A stretch of 64,000 nt of DNA. It comes from Mycolicibacter sinensis (GTDB taxonomy: Bacteria > Actinomycetota > Actinomycetes > Mycobacteriales > Mycobacteriaceae). Location: positions 161,584-225,583 of the forward strand of contig NZ_LZIN01000033.1 in NCBI RefSeq assembly GCF_001667375.1. Direction: 5' to 3'. The notes under the pieces are model-generated. The model was not told the DNA's origin and searched no databases. It was given only the letters and a program-made list of their open reading frames with translations. The position numbers were made by a program, and so were the translations under genes. Below, piece after piece: positions 8,343 to 16,921 of the stretch (positions are counted from its first letter, which is position 1; each line of letters begins with the position of its first letter).

Positions 8343-9851
8343 ATGGGTTCGCAGGAAACGGCAGCGACCATCGCCGACGGCGGTGCGCAGGCCACCGAGC
8401 AGGTTGCCGCCCGGCAACTGCTGATCGACGGCAAGCTGGTGGGCGCCGACCGTACCTTCGCATCGCTCAACCCGGCTACCGGTGAGGTCCTGGGCTACGC
8501 GCCGGACGCCGCGGTGGCGCAGGCCACCGCAGCCGTCGCGGCGGCGCGGCGGGCCTTCGACACCGGTGACTGGGCCACCGACACCGCGCTGCGGATCCGC
8601 TGCCTGGATCAACTGCACAAGGCTCTGGTCGAGCACCGCGACGAACTCGCCGCGCTCACCATCGCCGAGGTCGGAGCCACGGCGGCGCTGACCCAGGGCG
8701 CTCAGCTGGATCAGCCGATCGCGATCGTGCGCTACTACGCCGACCTGCTCCGCGACTATCCGATGACCGAAGACCTCGGCAACGTCGAGAGTCGCGGGAT
8801 GCTGCACCACCGCTGGGTGGAGAAAGAAGCCGCCGGCGTCGTCGCCGCGATCATCGCCTACAACTACCCCAACCAGCTGGCGCTGGCGAAGCTGGCCCCC
8901 GCGCTGGCCGCCGGCTGCACCCTGGTGCTCAAGGCCGCCCCCGACACCCCACTGGTGACGTTGGCGCTCGGGGAGCTCATCGCCAACCACACCGACATCC
9001 CGGCCGGCGTCGTCAATGTGCTCAGCTCGTCAGACGCGCAGGTCGGCGCGGTGCTGACCACCGACCCAGACGTCGACATGGTCACCTTCACCGGATCCAC
9101 CCCCACCGGGCGGGCGATCATGGCCGCCGCCAGCGAGACCCTCAAGCGGGTCTTCCTCGAACTCGGCGGCAAGTCCGCGGCGATCGTGCTCGACGACGCC
9201 GACTTCAACATGGCCGCGGTCTTCGCCTCGTTCTCGATGGTCACCCACGCCGGCCAGGGCTGTGCCCTGACGTCGCGGCTGCTGGTGCCCAACTCCCATC
9301 ACGACGAGATCGTCGAGTTGATCAAGACCAACTTCTCCCACGTGCGCTACGGCGACCCGACGGATCCGAAGACCTACATGGGCCCGCTGATCAGTGCCAA
9401 GCAGCGCGACAAGGTCGACGGCATGGTGCAGCGCGCGGTCGCCGCGGGAGCCACCCTGGTGACAGGTGGCGAAAAGGTCGACCCCGGCTTCTTCTACACC
9501 CCGACGCTGCTCACAGGAGTCGACCCGGACAGCGAGATCGCCCAGGAAGAAGTCTTCGGGCCGGTGCTGACGGTGATCGGCTACGACGATGACGACGACG
9601 CGGTGCGGATCGCCAACAACTCGATCTACGGGCTGTCCGGCGCGGTCTTCGGCAGCCAGGACCGGGCGGTGGCGCTGGCCCGGCGGATCCGCACCGGAAC
9701 GTTCTCCATCAACGGCGGCAACTACTTCAGTCCCGACGCCCCGTTCGGGGGATACAAGCAGTCCGGCATCGGCCGGGAGATGGGCGTCGCCGGCCTGGAG
9801 GAATTCCTGGAGAGCAAGACCTTCGCCGCGCCCGTGGGAGCCGCCGAATGA
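8343..9851 (+). CDS. Aldehyde dehydrogenase
   Basis: This 502-residue NAD(P)-dependent aldehyde dehydrogenase oxidises an aldehyde to the acid. Catalytic Cys307 (HAGQGCALT), general base Glu273 (ELGGKS), Asn174 of the oxyanion site (IAYNYP) and Lys197 of the cofactor site are all present. It starts at an ATG with GGGAGG 7 bases upstream and is the first gene of the long rightward operon. It overlaps the following CoA-transferase gene by four bases (ATGA). An acid produced here could be activated to its CoA thioester by that next enzyme. Confidence 0.95.
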   Translation: MGSQETAATIADGGAQATEQVAARQLLIDGKLVGADRTFASLNPATGEVLGYAPDAAVAQATAAVAAARRAFDTGDWATDTALRIRCLDQLHKALVEHRDELAALTIAEVGATAALTQGAQLDQPIAIVRYYADLLRDYPMTEDLGNVESRGMLHHRWVEKEAAGVVAAIIAYNYPNQLALAKLAPALAAGCTLVLKAAPDTPLVTLALGELIANHTDIPAGVVNVLSSSDAQVGAVLTTDPDVDMVTFTGSTPTGRAIMAAASETLKRVFLELGGKSAAIVLDDADFNMAAVFASFSMVTHAGQGCALTSRLLVPNSHHDEIVELIKTNFSHVRYGDPTDPKTYMGPLISAKQRDKVDGMVQRAVAAGATLVTGGEKVDPGFFYTPTLLTGVDPDSEIAQEEVFGPVLTVIGYDDDDDAVRIANNSIYGLSGAVFGSQDRAVALARRIRTGTFSINGGNYFSPDAPFGGYKQSGIGREMGVAGLEEFLESKTFAAPVGAAE

Positions 9852-11053
9852 GGCCGCTGGAGGGCATCCGGGTGCTCGAGGTCGCGATGTACGGCTTCGT
9901 CCCGTCGGCCGGTGCGGTGCTGGCCGAATGGGGCGCGGAGGTCATCAAGGTCGAGCACGCGGTCACCGGGGATCCGCAGCGCGGGCTGCGCCAGACCGGC
10001 ATGCTGCGCGTCGAGGGCGACCCCAACCCCAACATCGAGCACGCCAACCGCGGCAAGCGCAGCATCGGCCTGGACGTGTCGATACCGCAAGGCCGCGAAG
10101 TGTTGCTCGAATTAGCAAAGCGGGCAGACGTTTTCCTGACCAGTTTCCTTCCCGGCCACCGCAAGAAGTTCGCCATGGACGTCGAGGACATCCGTGCGGT
10201 CAACCCGAAGATCATCTACGCCCGCGGCAGCGCGCTGGGCCCCCGCGGCCTCGAATCGGAAAAGGGCGGCTACGACATGACCGCCTTCTGGTGTCGCGCC
10301 GGTACCGCGGCCACCATCACCCCGCCCGGTATCGAGGGCATGATCGCACCGCCGGGGCCCGCCTACGGCGACACCATCTCCGGCACCAACCTGGCCGGCG
10401 GTATCGCGGCGGCACTGTTCAAGCGTGAGCGCACCGGTGAGCCCTCGGTCGTCGACGTCTCACTGCTGGGCAGCGGCCTGTGGGCGATGGGCCACACCGT
10501 CGCCTTGACCAGTCATCTGGGCGAGCGTCTGGTCCAACAGCCGCCCGGTGTGCACGGCTCGCCGATCAACCCGCTGGTCGGGGTCTACGCGACCGCCGAC
10601 GAGCGCTACATCTCGTTTGTCATGATGCAGCCCACCAAGTTCTGGGCCGACGTGTGCCAACACATGGAACTCGACGCCTACATCGACGATCCGCGGTTCG
10701 CCACCGCGCAGTCGTTCGCCGAGCACACCCCGGCGGCCGTGGAGATCCTGCGCCAGGCGATGGCCAAGCGGACGCTGCCCGAGTGGAGTGAGCGCTTCGC
10801 CACCCTGGCCGGCCCGTGGGCGCCGGTCCAGGACACCCTGCAGGCCGCCCAGGACGCGCAGATCCGCGCCAACGACTACATCGTGCAGGCCGGCGAGCTC
10901 GAGTTGGTCGCCAACCCGGTCCAATTCGACGTCACCGCCGCGGAAACCGGCCCGGCCCCCGGCTTCGCCGAGCAGACCGACGAGATCCTGACCGACCTCG
11001 GGCTGGACTGGGACCGCATCATCGAGCTGAAGACCGTCGGCGCGGTCACCTGA
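9848..11053 (+). CDS. CaiB/BaiF family (class III) CoA-transferase
   Basis: This is a 401-residue CoA-transferase of the formyl-CoA transferase/CaiB family, or possibly a racemase of the same fold. The N-terminus LEGIRVLEVAMYGFVPSAG and the AEWGAEVIKVEH segment are characteristic. Asp143 in GGYDMTAFW is at the position of the aspartate that forms the acyl anhydride intermediate. The gene is translationally coupled to the aldehyde dehydrogenase upstream and followed after 16 bases by the OB-fold protein. Transfer of CoA to a carboxylate made by the dehydrogenase is the likely role. Confidence 0.92.
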   Translation: MRPLEGIRVLEVAMYGFVPSAGAVLAEWGAEVIKVEHAVTGDPQRGLRQTGMLRVEGDPNPNIEHANRGKRSIGLDVSIPQGREVLLELAKRADVFLTSFLPGHRKKFAMDVEDIRAVNPKIIYARGSALGPRGLESEKGGYDMTAFWCRAGTAATITPPGIEGMIAPPGPAYGDTISGTNLAGGIAAALFKRERTGEPSVVDVSLLGSGLWAMGHTVALTSHLGERLVQQPPGVHGSPINPLVGVYATADERYISFVMMQPTKFWADVCQHMELDAYIDDPRFATAQSFAEHTPAAVEILRQAMAKRTLPEWSERFATLAGPWAPVQDTLQAAQDAQIRANDYIVQAGELELVANPVQFDVTAAETGPAPGFAEQTDEILTDLGLDWDRIIELKTVGAVT

Positions 11054-11069
11054 GAAGTCTGGGGTCGCG

Positions 11070-12272
11070 ATGCCGCACGTAGCTTCAATTGGCACCTACC
11101 TGCCGTGCTGGGGAACCCCCCTGCGGCGGCTGGCCGGTGACGACGAGGACGCCATCACTTTGGCTGTCGAGGCCGGCCGCGCCGCGCTGGCCGCCGGCGG
11201 TGCGGTTGAACGGCTCGTGGTCGTGAGCCGCGATCTTCCGCTGACCGAGAGCAGCAACGCCGCGGTGCTGCTGGCGGGGCTGGGACTGGATCCGGAACTG
11301 GAAGTGGTCGAACGACTCGGTGGTGCGCCCGCCGCACTCGATGCGTTGAGCTCGGCCCGGCCGCGGACCCTGGTCATCGGCGTGGATCTGGATCCGAGCG
11401 GCGCGGTCGCGGTCCTGACCGCCGACGACGGCCTGCGCATCCGCACCGCGGCCCGGATCGCGCGCAGCCTGCCGGTGCGTACCCGCAATGCGGTCGGGGT
11501 GGTGCACGACTATGGCGACCCGCGGCTGCTGCACGAGCGCGGGGTGGTGACATCGCTGGCCCAGGCCTGGGCCGACACCCCGGTGATGCTGGCCGGTGTC
11601 GAGCACGAGCGCGCGGTCGCCCTGTGCAGCGGCGAGCCCGCAGCGCTGCCGACGACCGGCGCCAGCTCGGGGCTGTTCGCGTTGGCGGCGCTGGCCGAGA
11701 CCCAGACCGAGGGACCGCTGGTCGCCGTCGAGCAGGCCAACCTGTCCGGTATCAATGTGGCCGGCGGCGAGGTCGCGGTGCACCGTCACGAACCGGTGGC
11801 CCGGCCGGTACCGCCGAGCGTGATGACGCCGGGAGCGGACCTGCCGATCTCACTGGCGGCCTACGAGCGGGCCTTCGAGGCCAAGGTGCGCTGGGAGGCG
11901 GGCAAGCACCCCGACAGCGACGAACTCGACTTCCCGCCCCGCTACCGGGTCGGCGACGACAGCACGCTGAGCACCGACTACGAGCTGGTGGAACTACCGC
12001 GCACCGGCACCGTCTACACCGAGGTCAGCGTGCACCTGCCGGTGCCCGGCCTGCGGACGCCCTACTCGCTGGTGATCGTCGAACTCGACGACGTGGCGGT
12101 CCGTGCGCTGGTGAAAGTGACCGGAGCCCCGGCCGGCAGCGCCTGGATCGGCGACCGCGGCCGGCTGGTGCTGCGCCGGATCGCGGTGCGCTCCGGGGTG
12201 CCCGACTACGGCTACGCCTTCGAACCCTTCGACCCGGCGGATCAACCCGAGGCGGTCGCATGCGGCGCGTAG
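11070..12272 (+). CDS. HMG-CoA-synthase-like domain fused to DUF35 OB-fold
   Basis: This 400-residue protein has two parts. Residues 1 to about 245 look like a shortened thiolase/3-hydroxy-3-methylglutaryl-CoA synthase-like domain (VASIGTYLPCW at the start). At the place of the nucleophilic cysteine it reads ERLGGAPAALDAL (81-93) without Cys, so this part is probably not catalytic. Residues from about 285 to 400 form a DUF35-type acyl-CoA-binding OB-fold. DUF35 proteins usually carry a CxxC zinc ribbon before the OB-fold, but here DFPPRYRVGDDS has no cysteines. Its stop overlaps the thiolase start by 13 bases. DUF35 proteins typically form complexes with thiolase-type enzymes (ChsH2-Ltp2, archaeal thiolase-HMG-CoA synthase), so it is probably a structural or substrate-channelling partner of the next gene product. 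Confidence 0.75.
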   Translation: MPHVASIGTYLPCWGTPLRRLAGDDEDAITLAVEAGRAALAAGGAVERLVVVSRDLPLTESSNAAVLLAGLGLDPELEVVERLGGAPAALDALSSARPRTLVIGVDLDPSGAVAVLTADDGLRIRTAARIARSLPVRTRNAVGVVHDYGDPRLLHERGVVTSLAQAWADTPVMLAGVEHERAVALCSGEPAALPTTGASSGLFALAALAETQTEGPLVAVEQANLSGINVAGGEVAVHRHEPVARPVPPSVMTPGADLPISLAAYERAFEAKVRWEAGKHPDSDELDFPPRYRVGDDSTLSTDYELVELPRTGTVYTEVSVHLPVPGLRTPYSLVIVELDDVAVRALVKVTGAPAGSAWIGDRGRLVLRRIAVRSGVPDYGYAFEPFDPADQPEAVACGA

Positions 12273-13432
12273 GAATCGTCGGCGCCGGTATGACGCCATT
12301 TCGGGAGCATTTCGCGCTGGGCATCAAGGACCTGTTGCCGATGGCCTTCGCCGAGTGCGCCGCCACCGTCGACAAGGGCCTGCAAAAGACCGATGTGCAG
12401 GCGGCCTGGTTCGGGGCGCTGGGCACCACCGACGGGTTTCCGTCCGGGATCCTGGCCGACACCCTCGGGCTGCCGGAGCTGCCGGTGACCCGGGTGGAGA
12501 ACTCCTGCGCCACCGGCAACGACGCGGTCCGCAACGCACTGTTCGCGGTCGCCTCCGGGGCGATCGACGTCGCGCTGGTCATCGGCGCGGACAAGCTACG
12601 CGAGATCGCCACCAAGGACATGCTGTGGGCCTGGGAGGGGGCGGTGCGCGACATGGCGTGGGATTACCCGCTCGGCCTGGTCGCCCCCGCCGGCTTCGCC
12701 CTGCATCTGCAGCGTTACCTGCACGAATCGCCCGCCACCCGGGAACATCTGGCGATGGTGGCGGTGAAGAACCACCGGCACGGGGTGGCCAACCCCAAGG
12801 CCCGGCTGCGCTTCGAGATCACCCTGGAACAAGCCCTCGATGCGCCCACGGTGGTGTCGCCGTTCGGTGTCTTTGACTGCGCGCCGCAGAGCGACGGCGC
12901 CGCGGCGCTGGTGCTGGCCGCCGAGGACGTGGTCGACCGCTTCACCGATCGGCCGGTGTGGATCCGCGGCGTCGGCCTGGGGCTGGACTCGGTGATGCAT
13001 CAGCACAAGCGCGACATGACCACGTTTCCAGCGACGGTGCGCGCCGCCAAGCAGGCGTTCGCCATGGCCGGATTGACGCCGGCCGACATCGACGTCGCCG
13101 AGGTGCACGACTACTTCACCGGGGTGGAGCTGATCAGCTACGAAGATCTCGGCTTCGCCGACCGGTTCGAGGCTTACAAGCTGCTGGAAACCGAGGCGAC
13201 CAGCGCCGGGGGCGCGCTGCCGGTGAACCCCAGCGGAGGCTTGAAGTGCAAAGGCCACCCGCCGGGTGCCACCGGTGTGGGACAGTGCGTAGAACTCTTC
13301 GAGCAGTTGCGCGGTACAGCGGTCAATCAAGTCGATGGCGCCCGGATTGGCTTGGCGCACAACATCGGGGGGCCGACTGCGGTATCGGCGGTCACCATCG
13401 TGGAAAGGGGCGGCGGCGATGGATCACGCTGA
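12260..13432 (+). CDS. SCP2-type thiolase (lipid-transfer/Ltp-like)
   Basis: This 390-residue thiolase-superfamily protein is of the sterol-carrier-protein-x/Ltp type. Motifs are the nucleophile Cys83 in ENSCATGND, the EVHDYFTGVEL helix, NPSGGLKCKGHPPGATG with His333, and GGPTAVSAV at the end. In actinobacterial steroid catabolism, relatives either thiolyse 3-ketoacyl-CoA or act as retro-aldolases (Ltp2) with a DUF35 partner. The overlapping OB-fold gene upstream supports the complex-forming type. The ATG chosen overlaps that gene; longer in-frame starts run antiparallel to well-supported coding. It directly precedes the mce genes. Confidence 0.88.
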   Translation: MRRVGIVGAGMTPFREHFALGIKDLLPMAFAECAATVDKGLQKTDVQAAWFGALGTTDGFPSGILADTLGLPELPVTRVENSCATGNDAVRNALFAVASGAIDVALVIGADKLREIATKDMLWAWEGAVRDMAWDYPLGLVAPAGFALHLQRYLHESPATREHLAMVAVKNHRHGVANPKARLRFEITLEQALDAPTVVSPFGVFDCAPQSDGAAALVLAAEDVVDRFTDRPVWIRGVGLGLDSVMHQHKRDMTTFPATVRAAKQAFAMAGLTPADIDVAEVHDYFTGVELISYEDLGFADRFEAYKLLETEATSAGGALPVNPSGGLKCKGHPPGATGVGQCVELFEQLRGTAVNQVDGARIGLAHNIGGPTAVSAVTIVERGGGDGSR

Positions 13433-13454
13433 CGTCGCGGTGGCGGCGGCCTAA
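13419..13454 (+). CDS. Possible 11-residue coupling peptide before mceA
   Basis: A short open frame (MDHADVAVAAA) starts at an ATG inside the end of the thiolase gene, with a strong GGAAAGGGG about 8 bases upstream. Its TAA stop overlaps the mceA ATG (TAATG). The mceA start itself has no good ribosome-binding site, so ribosomes finishing this peptide may restart on mceA. A function of the peptide itself is not implied, and it may be chance. Confidence 0.3.
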   Translation: MDHADVAVAAA

Positions 13455-14755
13455 TGGTTCTCGGGGCGACCGCAGATCCACCGATGGACCGGGAATCCGA
13501 CGAGGGGATTCACCGGGGCTCCGCCGCGGGACGACGGCGGCCCGGCTCGCAGCTAGGGAAGCAACCGGCCTACCTGCGGCCACTGATCGGGCTGGTGACC
13601 ATCGTGACGATCGCGGCTGTCGTCGGGCTGGCGATCGGCTTGTTCCGGGGCAGCTTCACCCGCACGGTCCCGGTCAGCGTGGTGTCGCAGCGGGCCGGTC
13701 TGGTGATGTATCCCGACGCCAAGGTCAAGCTGCGCGGGGTTCAGGTGGGCAAGGTCGGGGCCATCGATCCTCGACCGGACGGCACCGCGGTGCTGCGGCT
13801 GGAGATGCAACCCGACCAACTGCGGTTGATTCCGGCGAACGTCACCGCCCGGATCGCCTCCACGACGGTCTTCGGGGCCAAGTCCGTCGAGTTGGTGGCC
13901 CCGCCGGATCCGGAGGCCACCCGGCTGCATGCCGGTCAGGTGCTGGCGGGCGAACATGTCACCGTCGAGATCAACACGGTGTTCCAGCAGCTCGTCCGGG
14001 TCTTGGACAAGATCGACCCGAAGAAGCTGAACGAGACGCTGAGCGCGGTCTCGACGGCCTTCAACGGTCGCGGGCAGAAGATCGGTCAGGCGCTCACCGA
14101 CTTCGACAAGCTGCTGGCCGAGATCGAGCCCAGCCTGAACACGCTCGAACACGAGGCCGCCACCATGCCGCCGGTGTTCCGGTCTTACGCCGACGCGGCA
14201 CCGGACCTCATCGCTGCGCTCAACGCCACCAGCACCATGAGTGAGAGCATCGTGGCCGAGCAGAACAGCTTGGACACCTTCTTGCTCAGCGCCATCGGGC
14301 TGGCCGATACCGGCAACGAGGTGCTGGGCGACAACCGGCAGGCCCTGACCGACCTGACGCACGTGCTGGAGCCGACCGCTGAGCTGCTGGACAAATATCA
14401 CGAGGAACTCGGCTGTTCGATCGGCGGCTTGGTGCCCTTCGCCAAATCCCCGCCGTTCACCGTCCCCGGCATCATCATCACCGCCAGCTTCACGTTGGCC
14501 AAGGAACGCTACCGCTACCCCGACCACCTACCGAAGGTGGCGGCCCGCTCCGACCGCTCCTACTGCACGGAACTGGGCCTGCCCGACGTGCCGCCGGAGT
14601 TCAGTCCGCCGGTGTTGGTCGCCGACACCGGAGCCAACCCGTATGAATACGGCAACCAAGGCATCCTGCTCAACTCCGATGGCCTCAAGCAGGCGCTGTT
14701 CGGACCGATCGGCGGGCCGCCGCGCAACAGCGCCCAGGTGGGGATGCCGGGATGA
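13454..14755 (+). CDS. mceA: MCE family protein, MceA position
   Basis: This is a 433-residue Mce protein. A 40-residue cytoplasmic N-terminus rich in Arg/Gly is followed by one membrane segment (about 43-64, LIGLVTIVTIAAVVGLAIGL), an MCE/MlaD domain (about 72-150, with KLRGVQVGKVG) and a helical region to about 350. Mce subunits form the periplasm-spanning part of a lipid or steroid importer. In characterised mycobacterial operons two YrbE permease genes precede mceA; here the SCP2-type thiolase is found instead. Translation probably depends on coupling to the upstream frame through TAATG. An internal ATG 30 bases later is an alternative start. Confidence 0.93.
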   Translation: MVLGATADPPMDRESDEGIHRGSAAGRRRPGSQLGKQPAYLRPLIGLVTIVTIAAVVGLAIGLFRGSFTRTVPVSVVSQRAGLVMYPDAKVKLRGVQVGKVGAIDPRPDGTAVLRLEMQPDQLRLIPANVTARIASTTVFGAKSVELVAPPDPEATRLHAGQVLAGEHVTVEINTVFQQLVRVLDKIDPKKLNETLSAVSTAFNGRGQKIGQALTDFDKLLAEIEPSLNTLEHEAATMPPVFRSYADAAPDLIAALNATSTMSESIVAEQNSLDTFLLSAIGLADTGNEVLGDNRQALTDLTHVLEPTAELLDKYHEELGCSIGGLVPFAKSPPFTVPGIIITASFTLAKERYRYPDHLPKVAARSDRSYCTELGLPDVPPEFSPPVLVADTGANPYEYGNQGILLNSDGLKQALFGPIGGPPRNSAQVGMPG

Positions 14756-15780
14756 CACGCTCCTTGGGACCCCTGGTCAAGTTCGGCATCTACGCCGCGG
14801 TGATGGTGCTGGCGACGATATTTCTGTTCGCGATCTTCGCCGAGGTCCGCACCGGTCCGACCGTGGGCTACCAGGCGGTGTTCTCCGACGCCTCCCGGCT
14901 GAAATCCGGGGACAGCGTGCGGGTGGCCGGCGTTCGCGTCGGCACGGTGGGAGGCGTGTCCCTGCGCAAAGACGGCACGGTGCTGGTGAAATTCCAGGCC
15001 GACCGCAACATTTCGCTCACCACCGGGACGCAGGCCTCGGTGCGCTACTTGAATCTGGTCGGCGACCGCTACCTGGAACTGACGGACGGACCGGGCTCGA
15101 CCCGGCTGTTGCCGGCCGGCTCGGAGATCCCACTGGAGCGGACCGCGCCCGCACTGGATCTGGACCTGCTGCTCAACGGCCTCAAGCCGGTGATCCGCGG
15201 ACTGAATCCCCAGGACGTCAACTCGCTCACCGCCTCGCTGATCCAGATCATGCAGGGCCAAGGCGGCACCATCGAATCACTGATGTCTCGGACGTCGTCG
15301 TTCTCCAGCTCCCTGGCCGACAACAACCAGGTGATCGAGTCCCTGATCGACCAACTGCGCACCACGCTGGCCACCCTGTCCAACGGCGACAAGCGATTTG
15401 CCGGGGCGATCGATCGACTCAACAAACTGGTCGCCGGCTTGGCGGCCGACCGCGACCCGATCGGGACCGCGGTGACGGCCTTGGACCGCGGCACCGCATC
15501 GCTGGCCGATCTGCTCGGCAACGCGCGGGATCCGTTGACCAAAACCATCACTCAGGTCGATCGGTTGACCACCGCCATCAACGCCGACCTGGCCGGCCTG
15601 GACATGTCGTTGCAGAAAGCGCCGGAGAACTACCGCAAGGCCATCCGCCTCGGCGCCTACGGCGGGTTCATCCAGTACTACCTCTGCGCTGTGCAGATCC
15701 GGGTCAGCGACACCCAGGGCCGTACGGCGGTGTTCCCCTGGATCAAAGCGGAGGAGGGCCGATGCACCGACATCGACTGA
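14752..15780 (+). CDS. mceB: MCE family protein, MceB position
   Basis: This 342-residue Mce subunit has an uncleaved N-terminal membrane segment (about 8-27), an MCE domain (about 35-115; SVRVAGVRVGTVG) and a long helical domain. It ends with a conserved GGFIQYYLCAVQIRV segment typical of MceB. It is coupled to mceA by an ATGA overlap. Like its paralogs it would act as one subunit of a hetero-hexameric substrate channel outside the plasma membrane. Confidence 0.93.
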   Translation: MTRSLGPLVKFGIYAAVMVLATIFLFAIFAEVRTGPTVGYQAVFSDASRLKSGDSVRVAGVRVGTVGGVSLRKDGTVLVKFQADRNISLTTGTQASVRYLNLVGDRYLELTDGPGSTRLLPAGSEIPLERTAPALDLDLLLNGLKPVIRGLNPQDVNSLTASLIQIMQGQGGTIESLMSRTSSFSSSLADNNQVIESLIDQLRTTLATLSNGDKRFAGAIDRLNKLVAGLAADRDPIGTAVTALDRGTASLADLLGNARDPLTKTITQVDRLTTAINADLAGLDMSLQKAPENYRKAIRLGAYGGFIQYYLCAVQIRVSDTQGRTAVFPWIKAEEGRCTDID

Positions 15781-15827
15781 GCAGCATGTTGCCCGGTGCC
15801 GCGCCGGTACCGCGGGGGGCGCGCTGA
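15762..15827 (+). CDS. Possible 21-residue coupling peptide between mceB and mceC
   Basis: This short frame starts at an ATG inside the last codons of mceB with a very strong GGAGGAGGG just upstream, and ends at a TGA that overlaps the mceC ATG (TGATG). The peptide is basic (MHRHRLSSMLPGAAPVPRGAR). mceC has no clear ribosome-binding site of its own, so the small frame may carry ribosomes across the gap. It could also be an accident of high GC content. Confidence 0.35.
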   Translation: MHRHRLSSMLPGAAPVPRGAR

Positions 15828-16921
15828 TGCTGAAATACCGCGGCAGCCAGCTGAGCAGGATGGGCCTGATCGGCATTGTGGTCGTGGCCTTTGTCGTCGC
15901 GATCGGGCTGCAGCCCGAGCAACTGATCCAATGGGCCACCTGCGTGCGTTACCAGGCCCGGTTCGCCGAAGCCGGTGGCCTGAGCACTGGTGCCGACGTC
16001 ACGCTGTCGGGGATCAAGGTCGGCTCGGTCACCGATGTCGCACTCGACAACGGCGACGCCCTGGTGACGTTCACCCTGGCCGGCAAATACCCGCTGGGCT
16101 CACAGACCACCGCGCACATCCGCACCGGGTCGTTGCTCGGCGAGCGGGTGCTGACGGTGGAGCCGGCGGGCAGCGGCAAGTTGCGTCCGCTCGAGGTCAT
16201 CCCGCTCACCCGCACGTCATCGCCGTATTCGCTGGTCGACGTGGTCGGCGAACTGAGCTCCAATACCGCCGGCACCGACACCGAGTCGCTGAACCGGTCG
16301 TTGGACACCCTTTCGGACACCATCGACCAGATCGCCCCGCAGCTGGGGCCGACGTTCGACGGCCTGAGCAGGCTGTCCCGCGCGGTGAACAGTCGCAACG
16401 AGGGACTTGCCGACCTGCTGAAGTCGGCCGCCGAGCTCACCGGTGTGCTCTCCGAACGGAGCCAGCAGATCAACTCGCTGATCCTGGACGCCGACAGTCT
16501 CGTCGACGTACTCAACACCCGGCGGCAGGCGATCGTCAACCTGCTGGTCAGCACGTCGGCGGTGTCGCGGCAGCTGACCGAGCTCGTCGCCCAGAACAAC
16601 GAACAGCTCAAACCGACGCTGGCGAAAATTATCGAGCTGAACAAGATCCTGGAGAAAAACCGGGACAACCTCGCCAAAGCGCTGCCAGGCCTGGCGAAAT
16701 ACGAACTCACCCAAGGCGAGACGGTGTCCAACGGGGCCTACTACAGCGCCTATGTGCCGAACCTGTTCCTGCCGCAGCTGCTCCAGCCGTTCCTCGATTA
16801 CATCTTCGGCTTCCGGCGCGGCGTCGACGCCGGGCAGCCGCCGGACAATGCCGGGCCGCGTGCCGAACTGCCGTTCCCGATCAATGGGATTCCGCAACCA
16901 GGAGACCTGCCGCCCCGATGA
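15827..16921 (+). CDS. mceC: MCE family protein, MceC position
   Basis: This 364-residue Mce subunit has one N-terminal membrane segment (about 12-30), an MCE domain (about 38-115; DVTLSGIKVGSVTDV) and an extended helical region with many Asn/Gln/Leu heptad-like stretches (SQQINSLILDADSLVDVL). The C-terminus LFLPQLLQPFLDYIFGFRRG is typical of MceC. It is coupled to mceD by an ATGA overlap. It would form part of the substrate-conducting tube. Confidence 0.93.
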   Translation: MLKYRGSQLSRMGLIGIVVVAFVVAIGLQPEQLIQWATCVRYQARFAEAGGLSTGADVTLSGIKVGSVTDVALDNGDALVTFTLAGKYPLGSQTTAHIRTGSLLGERVLTVEPAGSGKLRPLEVIPLTRTSSPYSLVDVVGELSSNTAGTDTESLNRSLDTLSDTIDQIAPQLGPTFDGLSRLSRAVNSRNEGLADLLKSAAELTGVLSERSQQINSLILDADSLVDVLNTRRQAIVNLLVSTSAVSRQLTELVAQNNEQLKPTLAKIIELNKILEKNRDNLAKALPGLAKYELTQGETVSNGAYYSAYVPNLFLPQLLQPFLDYIFGFRRGVDAGQPPDNAGPRAELPFPINGIPQPGDLPPR

